A DNA stretch of 40,011 bases from Streptococcus sp. WM07 (GTDB taxonomy: Bacteria; Bacillota; Bacilli; Lactobacillales; Streptococcaceae): contig NZ_SPPZ01000006.1 in the NCBI RefSeq assembly GCF_004570525.1, positions 1 through 40,011 of the forward strand, given 5' to 3'. Every line of letters starts with the position of its first letter. Positions within the stretch are counted from its first letter, which is position 1. The notes beneath the pieces were generated by a model. The model was given only the letters and a program-made list of their open reading frames with translations, ran no database searches and was not told where the DNA came from. Made by a program: the position numbers and the translations under genes. This document shows, one piece after another, positions 18,416 to 27,886 of this stretch.

Positions 18416-19993
18416 TTAATAGTCTAGGTTATCAGCTCCACCAGGTGCATTTCCCACATAATATCCTGTCTTAGCATTGATACTAAAGAGATAGGTTCCA
18501 TCTGGTTTAAAGAGGTTAAAATAACCATTTCCATTAATAATATTTACACGTTCGAGAATATATTGATTTCCTACAATATAGCCATCTCGTCTAGCGTCAT
18601 CCAAAATCCGCTCAAGAATACCTGGAGTAAAGAACCAAGCAGGGTTTTCAGTATCCACTAATTTTGCAGGATCATAAGGAACTCGACTTAGCTCCCGCTG
18701 AATTTTAATTCCCCAATCAATATATCCCCCTCCTGCTGGTACCACTGGGGTCGCTTCCGCCGGAGTTACGACCATAGCTGGATAAGACTGACCTCCTGGT
18801 GAAATGGTCGTTGTAGCAGGTGCAACAATCTGGGCAGAATCTACTGGTGCAGTAGAAGCTGGTACTGTCGGTGTCGCAACTTCAGGTGCTACAACTGCAG
18901 GTGCTGCAACTTCAGGTGTGACTACTCCAGCAGTACTGTTATTGGCAGTCTGAGGTGCTGGAGCTGCTACCGCTTCCTGCCGTCCTTTTTCCAAACCTTG
19001 CTTAATCAATTCATTCAGTTTTTCATTCCCACTATCGATATCCCCGAAAGTCGCATTTGCCTTAGGCTTAGCATCTGTTTTAATCTCACCATCTACTAAG
19101 ACTGGAGATTCAAACTGCGCATTTAGATCCTGAATAGCAGAGATTTCTTTTGACAACTGATCGTATGCTTCCTTAGCCTTATCATATTCCTTAGTACCTT
19201 TTAATTTATTTAAGGTTTCTTGCAATTTAGGTAAATCACCAAAGGAACTGTTTTTTAAAGCAGTCTTTTCAGTTGAAAGATAAAAGCTATCCAACAGTGT
19301 ATTAAAGGACTTCAAGTTCTCCTCCACCGTTTTTTCATCCTGACTTGAACTGGAAGAGGATTTTTTAGTAGAAGAAGAGGAAGAAGAAACTGTTTTCTGT
19401 GAAATTTGCTGCGATTGTTGCAAAAGCGCATAACTAGTTCCACCTAAAACCAGAATTGCTAAGGCAGCAGCAGATGAATAAATAAACAATTTTTTCTTAT
19501 AAAACGGAACTTTAGCAGCAATCTCGGAATCTTCGTCCTTAGCCAACTGACTCCCTGTGCTTACAGCATCTGCTTCTGGAGTTACCCCAGCATCAGCAGA
19601 AGCACTAGCAAGCGCGTCTTCCTCTGCAACAACCATCGGAATCTCATCAAAGACAGCCGTCTTCTCCAAATCTGCTGAATCCATATTTCCCGTAGGGATA
19701 GCTTGACTATCAAAGATCGTTCCCACCTTAATCAAAGATTCAGAAACAATGGCTTCATTAACTGCCTTTGCCGCTTCAGACAGATCAATGGTTTGAGTAT
19801 CAAATTTTGCTTCTTGGATTTTCGCTTTATTTTGCTTGATGTACTTATCAAGTGCGTTATCAGTCGGAACAATACCTGCTTTCGTCTCTGCATTCCTTCT
19901 CGCTGCTTCAGCAACTGTCATATCACGAGCTTGCTCTAAATCCAAAATGCTCTCATTATCTGAATTTGTCGGAATTCCATCTTTCTTCGACAT
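18416..19993 (-). CDS. mapZ: Mid-cell-anchored protein Z (MapZ/LocZ), division-site marker
   Basis: Single-pass membrane protein, 525 aa, that forms rings at the cell equator, binds peptidoglycan outside and positions FtsZ inside in streptococci. The cytoplasmic N-terminus (1-167) opens with the conserved FtsZ-interaction part (ILDLEQARDMTVAEAARRNAETKAGI) and carries threonines in FDTQTID (T66, T68) that match the kind of site phosphorylated by StkP. The transmembrane helix is about 168-190. A Ser/Lys-rich linker follows, then a helical extracellular domain, a long Ala/Pro/Val/Thr-rich spacer (about 340-420) and a compact C-terminal domain (YIDWGIKIQRELSRVPYDP...). AGGAGG 5 nt before ATG 19993 fixes the start over an upstream ATG at 20020. 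Confidence 0.93.
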   Translation of the reverse strand: MSKKDGIPTNSDNESILDLEQARDMTVAEAARRNAETKAGIVPTDNALDKYIKQNKAKIQEAKFDTQTIDLSEAAKAVNEAIVSESLIKVGTIFDSQAIPTGNMDSADLEKTAVFDEIPMVVAEEDALASASADAGVTPEADAVSTGSQLAKDEDSEIAAKVPFYKKKLFIYSSAAALAILVLGGTSYALLQQSQQISQKTVSSSSSSTKKSSSSSSQDEKTVEENLKSFNTLLDSFYLSTEKTALKNSSFGDLPKLQETLNKLKGTKEYDKAKEAYDQLSKEISAIQDLNAQFESPVLVDGEIKTDAKPKANATFGDIDSGNEKLNELIKQGLEKGRQEAVAAPAPQTANNSTAGVVTPEVAAPAVVAPEVATPTVPASTAPVDSAQIVAPATTTISPGGQSYPAMVVTPAEATPVVPAGGGYIDWGIKIQRELSRVPYDPAKLVDTENPAWFFTPGILERILDDARRDGYIVGNQYILERVNIINGNGYFNLFKPDGTYLFSINAKTGYYVGNAPGGADNLDY

Positions 19994-20003
19994 CTCTACC
20001 TCC

Positions 20004-21170
20004 TCACGCTTGGGAACCACTATCCGATCGTCTCACACGTTCCCCATAATATTGGTAATAATCAACTCTTAGAGTTCCATTATACAATTTTCTCTTCTTA
20101 TCCGCTAGGCTTCCATACTTCTCTTCGAACTGACCATCACTGGTTAAAATGAACTTACTCCAAGTTCTAAGTGGTGCAAAAGTCTCCCCCATCTCCTGGT
20201 ACAAACGAGATACGCCCTCATCATCCATTAGACGCTCTCCGTAAGGCGGATTTGAGATAACCACTCCATTGATAAGATTTGTCTGAAAGTCTTGCAATCG
20301 CATTTGTTTAAAAGTTATATAGGAAAGTACACCGGCTCTTTTGGCATTTTCTCGAGCTAACTCCACCATTCTACCATCAATATCAGAAGCCATAATGCTT
20401 AGCTCTACATCATCTTGCTGAGCTGCTAACGCCGTCTCTTTTAATTGCCGCCAAAGTTCTTGATCAATCCATGGCCAGCTTTCAAAAGCAAAAGAACGAC
20501 GTAAACCTGGAGCTATATTTAAAGCTTTCATAGCTGCCTCAATGACAATAGTCCCTGATCCACAAGTAGGATCTAAAAGAGGCTTATCTGGAAACCAGTT
20601 TGATAAATTCACCAAAGCTGCCGCCATATTTTCTTTCAGAGGTGCCCCTCCTTTATCTGTACGGTAGCCCCGCTTAAAGAGACTATCCCCGCTAGTGTCC
20701 AACATGATTGTCACCTGATCCTTTCGGATAGAGACCTCAATTGAAAAAACAGGACCAGATTCTGGCAAAGGAACACCATCTGGACGGGCATAAACTTTCT
20801 GCATTTTACGAACTACCGCTTTTTTGGTGATGGCCTGCACACTAGGTTCATTGTGCAACTTGGAACGTACACATCGAGCCTTAGAAACAGGAAATTGGAC
20901 ACCGAGAGGTAGATAGTCTTGCCAGTCAATAGCAAAGACTCCTTGATAAAGTTCTTCGAAAGTCTTTGCTGGAAACTGCCCTAACACTAATTTTACGCGA
21001 TCAGCAGTCCGCAACCAAAGATTTGCTTTCATAAGCTCTTCTTGCTTTCCTTGAAAATGAACTTTTCCGTTTTCAACCTGACACTCCATCCCTAAGTCCC
21101 GAAGTTCTCGGCCAACTAAGGCCTCCAAACCTGCAGCTGCAGTTGCAACCATTTGAAATTCTTTTTTCAT
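20004..21170 (-). CDS. THUMP-domain RNA methyltransferase (RlmL/YpsC-like)
   Basis: Class I SAM-dependent N2-guanine-type RNA methyltransferase, 388 aa. The N-terminal ferredoxin-like and THUMP domains (about 1-160) bind RNA. The catalytic domain has the SAM motif LLDPTCGSGTIVIEAAM, SDIDGRMVELARENAKRAG and the NPPYG catalytic motif in VVISNPPYGERL. It resembles the N-terminal half of E. coli RlmL and Bacillus YpsC. The target is probably 23S rRNA, but the exact base is not readable here. It lies 10 bp before mapZ and 15-20 bp after the rnpB terminator, with a GAGGAA ribosome site and no visible promoter of its own. Confidence 0.88.
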   Translation of the reverse strand: MKKEFQMVATAAAGLEALVGRELRDLGMECQVENGKVHFQGKQEELMKANLWLRTADRVKLVLGQFPAKTFEELYQGVFAIDWQDYLPLGVQFPVSKARCVRSKLHNEPSVQAITKKAVVRKMQKVYARPDGVPLPESGPVFSIEVSIRKDQVTIMLDTSGDSLFKRGYRTDKGGAPLKENMAAALVNLSNWFPDKPLLDPTCGSGTIVIEAAMKALNIAPGLRRSFAFESWPWIDQELWRQLKETALAAQQDDVELSIMASDIDGRMVELARENAKRAGVLSYITFKQMRLQDFQTNLINGVVISNPPYGERLMDDEGVSRLYQEMGETFAPLRTWSKFILTSDGQFEEKYGSLADKKRKLYNGTLRVDYYQYYGERVRRSDSGSQA

Positions 21171-21185
21171 CTTATTCCTCTATAC

Positions 21186-21207
21186 AAAAAGCTAGCATAC
21201 GCTAGCT
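21186..21207 (-). terminator. Terminator of rnpB
   Basis: Minus-strand perfect 7-bp stem AGCTAGC/GCTAGCT (21201-21207 and 21190-21196) with a 4-nt loop and a TTTTT tail (21186-21190). It ends 15 nt before the ATG of the downstream methyltransferase gene. Confidence 0.75.
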
Positions 21208-21598
21208 ACCTATGTGTAATTCTCTATAAGCCATGTTCTGTTCCGGAAATAACTAGGTCTTATTTCCTTCGATAATCATCTGTCTACCGGAATACCGGTC
21301 AGGATGCTCCGTTCGGATTCCAGGCATCCCATGCCCCGACCAAAATTTGGGTTGCTAGCTTGAGGGGTTTACCGCGTTCCACTTTTTCTGTTTCCAGAAA
21401 AACTACGTCACTGTGGCACTTTCAGATCTATTCAAACATATCCAAAGACTTAGCTCTTTCGATCGCCGTAACGATTTCTCGTCCCTAGGCTTATGGATTC
21501 GCCTAGCACAAACACTACCAGCATCACAGCTGGTGCTAGCATGGACTTTCCTCATACCTGACAAGCAGATATGCGATTATCCGAAAACTACACTGTTC
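21205..21598 (-). ncRNA. rnpB: RNase P RNA (type B)
   Basis: Catalytic RNA of RNase P, which matures tRNA 5' ends. On the minus strand the universal P4 element GAGGAAAGTCC (21543-21553) lies near the 5' end and its partner ACAGAACATGGCTTATAG (about 21223-21240) near the 3' end. The whole has the length (about 390 nt) and compact G/C-containing helices of Firmicute type B RNA. The ends are approximate: 5' from the promoter position, 3' from the start of the terminator stem. It lies between gpsB and the THUMP methyltransferase, as in other streptococci. Confidence 0.95.
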
Positions 21599-21604
21599 TC
21601 TTCG

Positions 21605-21610
21605 ATTATA
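21605..21610 (-). promoter_or_regulatory. rnpB promoter -10 box inside the gpsB stop codon
   Basis: Minus strand consensus TATAAT at 21605-21610 contains the TAA stop codon of gpsB (21606-21608). It is 7 nt before the expected 5' end of RNase P RNA. The -35 area is within the last codons of gpsB and has no good hexamer. Confidence 0.65.
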
Positions 21611-21968
21611 AACCTCTTTCAGCAATTTGCTTGCCGAATACTTCCTTCTCCAAACGATTCAAACGACGTAAAATATCATAATTAGACACAGACATAGCCT
21701 GTTCTTTAGGTAAGGCTGTCTGTGCATAGGACGGTTGAACTTGCGGTTGAACCTGCGCTTGAATCTGAGGCTGCTCTACTGGTTTGGCAGTATTTTTTTT
21801 CAATTTCTGATTCTCTTGCTGCAATTCCTTAACAAGAGCTGCATAGGTTTCATAGTCTTTTATAATATCATCTAAAAATTCATCAACTTCTTCTTTATTA
21901 TAACCTCTTACAGCTGTCTTGAAATCTTTGTCAAAAATATCTTTCGAGGTATACTTAATACTGGCCAT
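21606..21968 (-). CDS. gpsB: Cell division regulator GpsB
   Basis: Small DivIVA-related protein of 120 aa that coordinates septal and peripheral wall synthesis, binds PBPs and supports StkP activity. The N-terminal DivIVA-like lipid/PBP-binding coiled coil is clear (KYTSKDIFDKDFKTAVRGYNKEEVDEFLDDIIKDYE, about 5-40, and following heptads to 65). A Gln/Pro-rich linker (about 65-90) and a short C-terminal trimerisation helix (YDILRRLNRLEKEVFG) follow. GGAGAGAGAG precedes the ATG. The promoter of rnpB overlaps its stop codon. Confidence 0.97.
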   Translation of the reverse strand: MASIKYTSKDIFDKDFKTAVRGYNKEEVDEFLDDIIKDYETYAALVKELQQENQKLKKNTAKPVEQPQIQAQVQPQVQPSYAQTALPKEQAMSVSNYDILRRLNRLEKEVFGKQIAERGL

Positions 21969-21997
21969 CTCTCTCTCCGTTCTGATTTATAAATCTA

Positions 21998-22027
21998 ATT
22001 ATATAAAATATTTGTTTCTTTTAGCAA
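21998..22027 (-). promoter_or_regulatory. gpsB promoter
   Basis: Minus strand TTGCTA (22022-22027), 18-bp spacer, TATAAT (21998-22003), about 30 bp before the gpsB ATG and partly overlapping the end of the ypsA-like gene. Confidence 0.6.
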
Positions 22028-22030
22028 GGG

Positions 22031-22564
22031 TTAGCCTTTATCTTTTGAAAAATTTTCTGCTTCTTCGTTTAATTCGTAAAAACCTAACATTTGTAAGGGG
22101 ATTCCTTTTTCTTGTACAGCTTCTTTTAGATATTTTAAATTTGTTGGCTTTTCTTCATCGTAGAGTAACACTACTTCTTGGGCATGTCTCAGAAGTAAAT
22201 CTTGATAAGCTTTCAACTGTCCTGGATTTTCATAATATTCATAAGCAGCGGCTACATAATCCAGCTGTTTAAACCGCATTAAGACTTCTTGATTGGCTTC
22301 ATTCCAATTTTTCCCTTGATCTTTAAAGCAAAATACACACGCTATCTGAAAATCATATCCCTCTTGCCGAAGCTCCTCCAAAACATCTAAGGACCACGCA
22401 TCAAAACCTAATTGTCCACGAAAAACAATATAATCAATCCCTTGGTCTAGATAACGTTGATAAGTACGTTTGAGAAGACTTTTGATAATGGGGATACGAG
22501 GATCTTTGGGAGCAAATAAACCTAAATCAAAACTAGTATATCCTGCTGCTAAGAGTGTCGCCAT
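22031..22564 (-). CDS. DUF1273 / YpsA-like SLOG-fold protein
   Basis: Protein of 177 aa in the DUF1273 family, which includes Bacillus YpsA, a protein with a SLOG (nucleotide or ADP-ribose binding) fold reported to affect cell division. The sequence begins MATLLAAGYTSFDLGLF, has FRGQLGFDAWSLDVLEEL (the glycine-rich binding region), and VVLLYDEEKPTNLKYL near the end. It lies upstream of gpsB in the same orientation and divergent from recU, a conserved neighbourhood. No clear Shine-Dalgarno sequence was seen beyond a weak AAGAGAG. Its molecular function is unproven. Confidence 0.88.
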   Translation of the reverse strand: MATLLAAGYTSFDLGLFAPKDPRIPIIKSLLKRTYQRYLDQGIDYIVFRGQLGFDAWSLDVLEELRQEGYDFQIACVFCFKDQGKNWNEANQEVLMRFKQLDYVAAAYEYYENPGQLKAYQDLLLRHAQEVVLLYDEEKPTNLKYLKEAVQEKGIPLQMLGFYELNEEAENFSKDKG

Positions 22565-22590
22565 TTTTAACCGTCTCTCTTTCTAAAGTG

Positions 22591-22599
22591 TGGTATAAT
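22591..22599 (+). promoter_or_regulatory. recU-pbp1A extended -10 promoter
   Basis: Plus strand TGGTATAAT: consensus -10 TATAAT (22594-22599) with a TGn extension, 30 bp before the recU ATG. AAAGGAAG provides the ribosome site. No strong -35 is needed with an extended -10. Confidence 0.7.
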
Positions 22600-22629
22600 G
22601 GATGGGTGTAATGTTGTAAAGGAAGATAT

Positions 22630-23226
22630 ATGGTACAATACCCATCTAAGCTCGCAGGACATCATCTAGCTCATAGAAGCCAGTCGCAAGGCAAAACGAA
22701 TTTTGCCAACCGTGGAATGTCCTTCGAAAAAATGCTCAACGAGACTAATTCCTATTATCTCATAAAAGGCATGGCAGTCATCCATAAAAAGCCAACTCCT
22801 GTTCAAATTGTAAAAGTTGACTATCCACAAAGGAGCCGCGCTAAAATTGTAGAAGCCTATTTTAGACAGGCTTCTACGACGGACTACTCTGGTGTTTATA
22901 AGGGTCATTACATTGATTTTGAGGCCAAAGAAACTCGACAAAAAACAGCAATGCCTCTTAAAAACTTCCATCCCCATCAAATAGAGCATATGGGACAGGT
23001 ACTTGAGCAGGACGGAATTTGTTTCGCACTCTTACACTTTTCAACATTGCAAGAGACATATCTGCTACCAGCAGAAGCCCTCATTCAAAGTTTCCAAGAA
23101 CATTGGAAATCCCTTCCTATAGAGTTTATTCGGGAAAAAGGTTACCTCATTACTTTAGGGGCCTTTCCCAGCGTACCCTATTTGGAAATTATTGAAGAAC
23201 ATTTAATAGGTGGTAATTCTAAATGA
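22630..23226 (+). CDS. recU: Holliday junction resolvase RecU
   Basis: Firmicute Holliday-junction resolvase of 198 aa, acting in recombination repair and chromosome segregation. The N-terminal basic region ([29 protein letters not shown]) is conserved. The nuclease core has the acidic residues and lysine of the PD-(D/E)XK fold ([39 protein letters not shown]) and ends with VPYLEIIEE. It overlaps pbp1A by 4 nt (ATGA). The recU-pbp1A pairing is conserved in Firmicutes and ties recombination to wall synthesis at the same promoter. Confidence 0.96.
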   Translation: MVQYPSKLAGHHLAHRSQSQGKTNFANRGMSFEKMLNETNSYYLIKGMAVIHKKPTPVQIVKVDYPQRSRAKIVEAYFRQASTTDYSGVYKGHYIDFEAKETRQKTAMPLKNFHPHQIEHMGQVLEQDGICFALLHFSTLQETYLLPAEALIQSFQEHWKSLPIEFIREKGYLITLGAFPSVPYLEIIEEHLIGGNSK

Positions 23227-25436
23227 AGAATTTTTCATGGTCCAGATTGGGCAAAATGATTGCTCTCGGACTAGTCTCGCTCTTTTTAACACTTGTTGCA
23301 CTTGGAGGAATCGTTTTTGCTTATTTTGCAATTACTTCTCCAACCCTTTCAGAAGAAGAGCTGATTGCAACAACTTCGTCCAAGATCTATGACAATCAAA
23401 ATAACTTGATTGCGGACTTAGGATCTGAGAAGCGTGAAAATGCTTCACCAGAAGAAATTCCTGTTGAACTAGTTAATGCCATTGTTGCGATTGAAGACCA
23501 CCGCTTCTTTGATCACCGTGGAATAGATTCCATTCGGATTGGCGGTGCTGCTTTAAACAATCTAGTTTCCAGTAGCCGGCAGGGTGGTTCAACTCTGACG
23601 CAACAATTAATCAAACTAACCTACTTTTCAACTGCTGCCTCAGATCAAACGCTTAGTCGTAAAGCTCGCGAAGCTTGGTTGGCTATGCAGCTAGAACAGC
23701 AGGCAACTAAGCAAGAAATTTTGACCTACTACATTAATAAGGTCTATATGTCTAATGGAAACTACGGGATGAAAACCGCAGCCCAAAGTTATTATGGTAA
23801 GGAATTAAAAGATTTGAGTCTTCCTCAATTAGCTCTATTGGCTGGTATGCCTCAAGCACCAAACCAATATGATCCTTATTCCAATCCAGAAGCTGCTTTG
23901 GAACGGCGAAATCTTGTTCTAAGTGAAATGAAAGAAATGAATTACATTTCTGCTGAACAGTACGAACAAGCGATCAATACCCCAATCACAGATGGACTTC
24001 AAAGTTTACGTCGTACAGAAAGTTATCCAGCTTATCTCGACAACTACCTCAAACAAGTTATTGAACAAGTTGAACAAGAGACTGGTAATAATCTTTTGAC
24101 AACTGGTATGGAAGTGTATACCAATGTTGACATTGAAGCACAACAACAACTTTGGAACATCTACAACACATACGACTATGTTGCTTATCCAGATGACGAG
24201 ATGCAAGTGGCTTCAACTATTGTCGATGTAAGCAATGGTAGAGTTGTGGCTCAATTAGGTGGACGAAATCAATCCAACAACGTTTCCTTCGGTACCAACC
24301 AAGCGGTTGAAACAAACCGTGACTTCGGTTCTTCTATGAAACCTATCACAGATTATGCACCTGCTATCGAATATGGAATTTATGATTCCACTGGTGCCTA
24401 TGTCTATGATACACCTTACGATTATCCTGGTAGCAATACGCCTGTATATGACTATGACCGTCGTTTCCTCGGTACCATTACCTTGCAATATGCCATCCAA
24501 GATTCACGAAATGTCCCAGCCGTTAGAGCTTTAGAAGCTGTTGGATTAGAAGATTCCCTCAAATTTCTTAACGGTCTAGGCATCAATTATCCTGATATGG
24601 TTTACGCAAATGCTATCTCAAGTAATACAACGATCTCCGATCGTCAATATGGAGCAAGCTCTGAAAAAATGGCTGCAGCCTATGCTGCCTTTGCTAATGG
24701 TGGAACCTACTACAAACCTCAATACGTTAACCGAGTCGTTTATCAAGATGGAACTTCTCAAGATCTAACGGATAAAGGAAATCGTGCCATGTCTGAGCAA
24801 ACTGCCTACATGATCACAGATATGTTAAAAACCGTTCTAACTCATAATACCGGTCGTAATGCTGCAATCGCAGGCCTCTACCAAGCTGGTAAAACTGGTA
24901 CTTCAAACTATGGCGACGATGAGGTTGCTAAACTTACCCGTTCAACAGCTGGTTCTTACATTGCTGCTCCCGATGAATTATTTGTAGGCTATTCACCACA
25001 ATATGCAATGGCTGTTTGGACTGGTTATAACAATCGCTTCACTCCAGTCCTTGATGATGGAATTGATGTGGCAACAAGTGTTTATCGTAATATGATGACC
25101 TTCCTCCATCCAAATGGAAATGATGACTTCCCAATGCCTAGTGGGCTATACCGCAGTGGAAGCTACATCTTCAAAAATGGTGCGGACACATCCAACGCTG
25201 CACGTGGAACAAGACAGGTACCAAATTACAATTCAAACTATGGCGAAGATGAAGAAGATGATTTTACTACTTCAAATTCTAGTTCAAACATCTTAAGTTC
25301 CTCTTCTTCAAATGATACTACAACCTCCTCATCCACTACAGTGAATGATGTATTCCCAAATCCAAATACTCTTCCTTCTTCCAACGGGAATACTGGAACA
25401 ACAACCAATAGTCAAAATCAATTTGGATTTGAATAA
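23223..25436 (+). CDS. pbp1A: Class A penicillin-binding protein 1A
   Basis: Bifunctional peptidoglycan synthase, 737 aa. A short cytoplasmic tail and transmembrane helix (about 12-35) are followed by the GT51 glycosyltransferase domain ([12 protein letters not shown] at 91-102, [11 protein letters not shown], the [11 protein letters not shown] region). The transpeptidase domain has catalytic S370 in SSMK (370-373), SRN at 428-430 and KTGT at 557-560, the same numbering as pneumococcal PBP1a. The tail from about 660 is low-complexity Ser/Thr/Asn. Residue 371 is Ser, where pneumococcal wild type has Thr. It is translationally coupled to recU and ends at a bidirectional terminator. Confidence 0.97.
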   Translation: MKNFSWSRLGKMIALGLVSLFLTLVALGGIVFAYFAITSPTLSEEELIATTSSKIYDNQNNLIADLGSEKRENASPEEIPVELVNAIVAIEDHRFFDHRGIDSIRIGGAALNNLVSSSRQGGSTLTQQLIKLTYFSTAASDQTLSRKAREAWLAMQLEQQATKQEILTYYINKVYMSNGNYGMKTAAQSYYGKELKDLSLPQLALLAGMPQAPNQYDPYSNPEAALERRNLVLSEMKEMNYISAEQYEQAINTPITDGLQSLRRTESYPAYLDNYLKQVIEQVEQETGNNLLTTGMEVYTNVDIEAQQQLWNIYNTYDYVAYPDDEMQVASTIVDVSNGRVVAQLGGRNQSNNVSFGTNQAVETNRDFGSSMKPITDYAPAIEYGIYDSTGAYVYDTPYDYPGSNTPVYDYDRRFLGTITLQYAIQDSRNVPAVRALEAVGLEDSLKFLNGLGINYPDMVYANAISSNTTISDRQYGASSEKMAAAYAAFANGGTYYKPQYVNRVVYQDGTSQDLTDKGNRAMSEQTAYMITDMLKTVLTHNTGRNAAIAGLYQAGKTGTSNYGDDEVAKLTRSTAGSYIAAPDELFVGYSPQYAMAVWTGYNNRFTPVLDDGIDVATSVYRNMMTFLHPNGNDDFPMPSGLYRSGSYIFKNGADTSNAARGTRQVPNYNSNYGEDEEDDFTTSNSSSNILSSSSSNDTTTSSSTTVNDVFPNPNTLPSSNGNTGTTTNSQNQFGFE

Positions 25437-25440
25437 TCTG

Positions 25441-25474
25441 AAAAATCCCTGAGTTCTCTAACTCAGGGATTTTT
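25441..25474. terminator. Bidirectional terminator between pbp1A and nadE
   Basis: Perfect 15-bp arms (AAAAATCCCTGAGTT and its complement, 25441-25455 and 25460-25474) with a 4-nt loop between converging genes. The A/T ends serve both directions. Confidence 0.92.
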
Positions 25475-25486
25475 CACCTTCTTTGA

Positions 25487-26311
25487 TTATTTCCAGAAAT
25501 CATCAAAAACTGTAATTGGCAAATGGCGTTTATGCTCAGATTTAAACCATAGTTCTTCAATCCTTGCTCGCACTGGATCTGCAACCACTCTACCTTCTAA
25601 GTAATCATCAATAGCTTGATAGGAAACACCAAGCGCTTGTTCGTCTGCCAAAAGAGGTTTTTCTTCTTCAAGATCAGCCGTTGGTACCTTCTCATAAAGT
25701 CGTGCTGGGGCCTTTAAAGCTTGCAAAAGCTGACGGCCTTGACGCTTATTTAAACGATACAAGGGTAGAATATCTGCCGCTCCATCGCCAAACTTAGTGA
25801 AGAAGCCCGTCAAATTTTCAGCAGCATGATCCGTCCCAATAACAGCCCCTTTCTGAGCCCCAGCAATCGCATACTGAGCCTGCATACGTGCTCTAGCTTT
25901 CACATTCCCTTTATTGAAATCGGAAATCTTTTGTCCTGCTTCTTGTAAGCTCAAAACCAAGGCATCAACACTCGCTTTAATATTGACCGTTAAGACCTGA
26001 TCAGCTTGGATAAATTCTAAAGCTGCTTGAGCATCGGCTTCATCTAATTGCTGGCCATAAGGAAGACGGACTGCGATAAATTGATAGCTAGTGTCTCCAG
26101 TTTCCTCACGCAATTCCTCAATCGCCATCTGAGCCAGACACCCAGCTAGAGTAGAATCCTGACCTCCAGAAATCCCTAAAACATAGGATTTCAGGAAGGG
26201 ATTCTTCAAGAGATACTCTTTCAATAAATCCATACTCCGACGGATTTCTACTTGGGGATCAATCTCTGCTTTCACCCCTAGTGCTTGGATAATCCTTTCT
26301 TGTAAAGTCAT
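25487..26311 (-). CDS. nadE: Ammonia-dependent NAD+ synthetase
   Basis: Last step of NAD synthesis: amidates nicotinic acid adenine dinucleotide using ammonia and ATP. 274 aa, the length of the short ammonia-dependent form without a glutaminase domain. The PP-loop ATP motif is [12 protein letters not shown] (about 46-57). Others include [43 protein letters not shown] and [15 protein letters not shown]. Its ATG overlaps the pncB stop (ATGA), so the two salvage enzymes are made together. Confidence 0.97.
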   Translation of the reverse strand: MTLQERIIQALGVKAEIDPQVEIRRSMDLLKEYLLKNPFLKSYVLGISGGQDSTLAGCLAQMAIEELREETGDTSYQFIAVRLPYGQQLDEADAQAALEFIQADQVLTVNIKASVDALVLSLQEAGQKISDFNKGNVKARARMQAQYAIAGAQKGAVIGTDHAAENLTGFFTKFGDGAADILPLYRLNKRQGRQLLQALKAPARLYEKVPTADLEEEKPLLADEQALGVSYQAIDDYLEGRVVADPVRARIEELWFKSEHKRHLPITVFDDFWK

Positions 26312-27768
26312 GCATCGACTCCTTCTTCTAAAGCTTGACGGCGGACCTTTTCAATCAAGTTCATCTTGTTTTCCCAAACATCACGTGCCAAATCTACCGG
26401 ATAATCTTGAGGATTTAAAACCCGTTTGTACTCATCCCATAAATTGTCAAAGGCTGTACGTGCATGATGCTGGATGTCCACTAAACTAGGAGACTGATAG
26501 CTGAGCTGACCAGCATCATAAATTGTAACCAACATAGGAACAGCTTCAAAATCCCTAACCTTCTTATTAATATAAGTATAAGTTGGATGGAACATATCCA
26601 ATTCCTCCAGCTGATTAACGTCTTGGTCTGCAAAGCTAATATAATCACCTTCTGACTTGCCTTTAGCCCGACTCGTAATCCTCCATACCTGCTTTTTACC
26701 TGGGGTTGATACCTTTTCCGCATTACTGGAAAGCTTGATAGTATCATGCATTTGTCCCATTTCGTCTTCAATCGAGACAATCTTATAAACTGCACCTAGA
26801 GCAGGCTGGTCATAGGCTGTAATAAGTTTCGTTCCGACCCCCCAAACATCAATTTTAGCCTTTTGCATCTTGAGATTGAGGATCGTTGTCTCATCTAAAT
26901 CATTGGAGGCATAAATTTTCGCCTCAGTATAACCTGCATCATCTAGCTGTTGGCGCACTTTTTTTGAAATGTAAGCAATATCCCCTGAATCAATCCGAAC
27001 TCCTAAGAAATTGATCTGATCTCCCATTTCCTTGGCTACCCGAATAGCTGCAGGAACACCTAGACGAAGCGTATCGTATGTATCAACTAAAAAAACACAG
27101 TCGCGATGGGTTTGGGCATAAGCTTTAAAAGCTTGATAATCATTGCCGTAGACTTGAACAAGTGAATGGGCATGCGTTCCAAGAACAGGAATAGCAAACC
27201 GTTTTCCAGCACGAACATTACTGGTTCCAGAAGCGCCCCCAATAAAGGCGGCTCGGGTTCCCCAAATGGCCGCATCCATTTCCTGCGCTCGCCGAGTTCC
27301 AAACTCTAATAAGGGCTCGTCTCCAATAACGGACTTAATACGAGCCGCTTTCGTTGCGATTAACGTCTGGTAATTAATAATATTAAGCAAGGCCGTTTCT
27401 ACCAACTGACATTGAGCTAAAGGTCCTTCAATCTGCATTAGAGGCTCATTAGCAAAAACCAAGTCTCCCTCCTGAACAGAGCGTACCGTCAATGCTAGAC
27501 GAAAATCCGCAAGGTAGCTGAGAAAATCTTCATTATAACCTTGAGCTCGGAGATAATCTAAATCAGACTCTGTAAAACGTAAATTCTCTAGATACTGAAT
27601 CACCCGCTCCAAACCAGCAAAAACCGCATAACCATTTTTAAAAGGCAATTTACGGAAGTATAACTCAAACACAGACCGTTTGTTATGAATACCTTGTTCA
27701 AAGTAGACCTGCATCATATTAATTTGATACAAATCCGTGTGCAAGGTTAAGCTATCATCTGGATACAT
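26308..27768 (-). CDS. pncB: Nicotinate phosphoribosyltransferase
   Basis: Converts nicotinate and PRPP to nicotinate mononucleotide in NAD salvage, 486 aa. Recognisable blocks: the N-terminal [49 protein letters not shown] (substrate site), the conserved His in [11 protein letters not shown], and [19 protein letters not shown] (phosphate binding). The length matches the Gram-positive form. First gene of the pncB-nadE operon, with GAAGGAG before the ATG. Confidence 0.96.
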   Translation of the reverse strand: MYPDDSLTLHTDLYQINMMQVYFEQGIHNKRSVFELYFRKLPFKNGYAVFAGLERVIQYLENLRFTESDLDYLRAQGYNEDFLSYLADFRLALTVRSVQEGDLVFANEPLMQIEGPLAQCQLVETALLNIINYQTLIATKAARIKSVIGDEPLLEFGTRRAQEMDAAIWGTRAAFIGGASGTSNVRAGKRFAIPVLGTHAHSLVQVYGNDYQAFKAYAQTHRDCVFLVDTYDTLRLGVPAAIRVAKEMGDQINFLGVRIDSGDIAYISKKVRQQLDDAGYTEAKIYASNDLDETTILNLKMQKAKIDVWGVGTKLITAYDQPALGAVYKIVSIEDEMGQMHDTIKLSSNAEKVSTPGKKQVWRITSRAKGKSEGDYISFADQDVNQLEELDMFHPTYTYINKKVRDFEAVPMLVTIYDAGQLSYQSPSLVDIQHHARTAFDNLWDEYKRVLNPQDYPVDLARDVWENKMNLIEKVRRQALEEGVDA

Positions 27769-27795
27769 ATAGACTCCTTCAAAAATACTAGTCCT

Positions 27796-27804
27796 ATTAT
27801 ACCA
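27796..27804 (-). promoter_or_regulatory. pncB-nadE extended -10 promoter
   Basis: Minus strand TGGTATAAT: TATAAT at 27796-27801 with a TGn extension, 27 bp before the pncB ATG. No clear operator was recognised beside it. Confidence 0.65.
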
Positions 27805-27850
27805 TATGACGGAAACTGGAAAAAGATAATCATTTTCTGCTTATTTTCAG

Positions 27851-27879
27851 AAAAAACAAAAAGACTGGAAAATCCAGCC
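27851..27879 (-). terminator. Terminator of trxB
   Basis: Minus-strand GGCTGGA/TCCAGTC hairpin (27873-27879 and 27863-27869) with a 3-nt loop and TTTTTGTTTTTT tail, after the trxB stop. Confidence 0.85.
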
Positions 27880-27886
27880 TTCAAAC

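Noticed and set aside
18330..19000. Repeat array in mapZ (Ala/Pro/Val/Thr-rich segment)
   Set aside because: Low-complexity spacer typical of MapZ extracellular regions. The units are too irregular to call a tandem DNA repeat.
27842..27856. CodY-box-like sequence (TATTTTCAGAAAAAA) upstream of pncB
   Set aside because: Three mismatches to the 15-bp consensus, and it overlaps the T-tract of the trxB terminator, which explains its composition.
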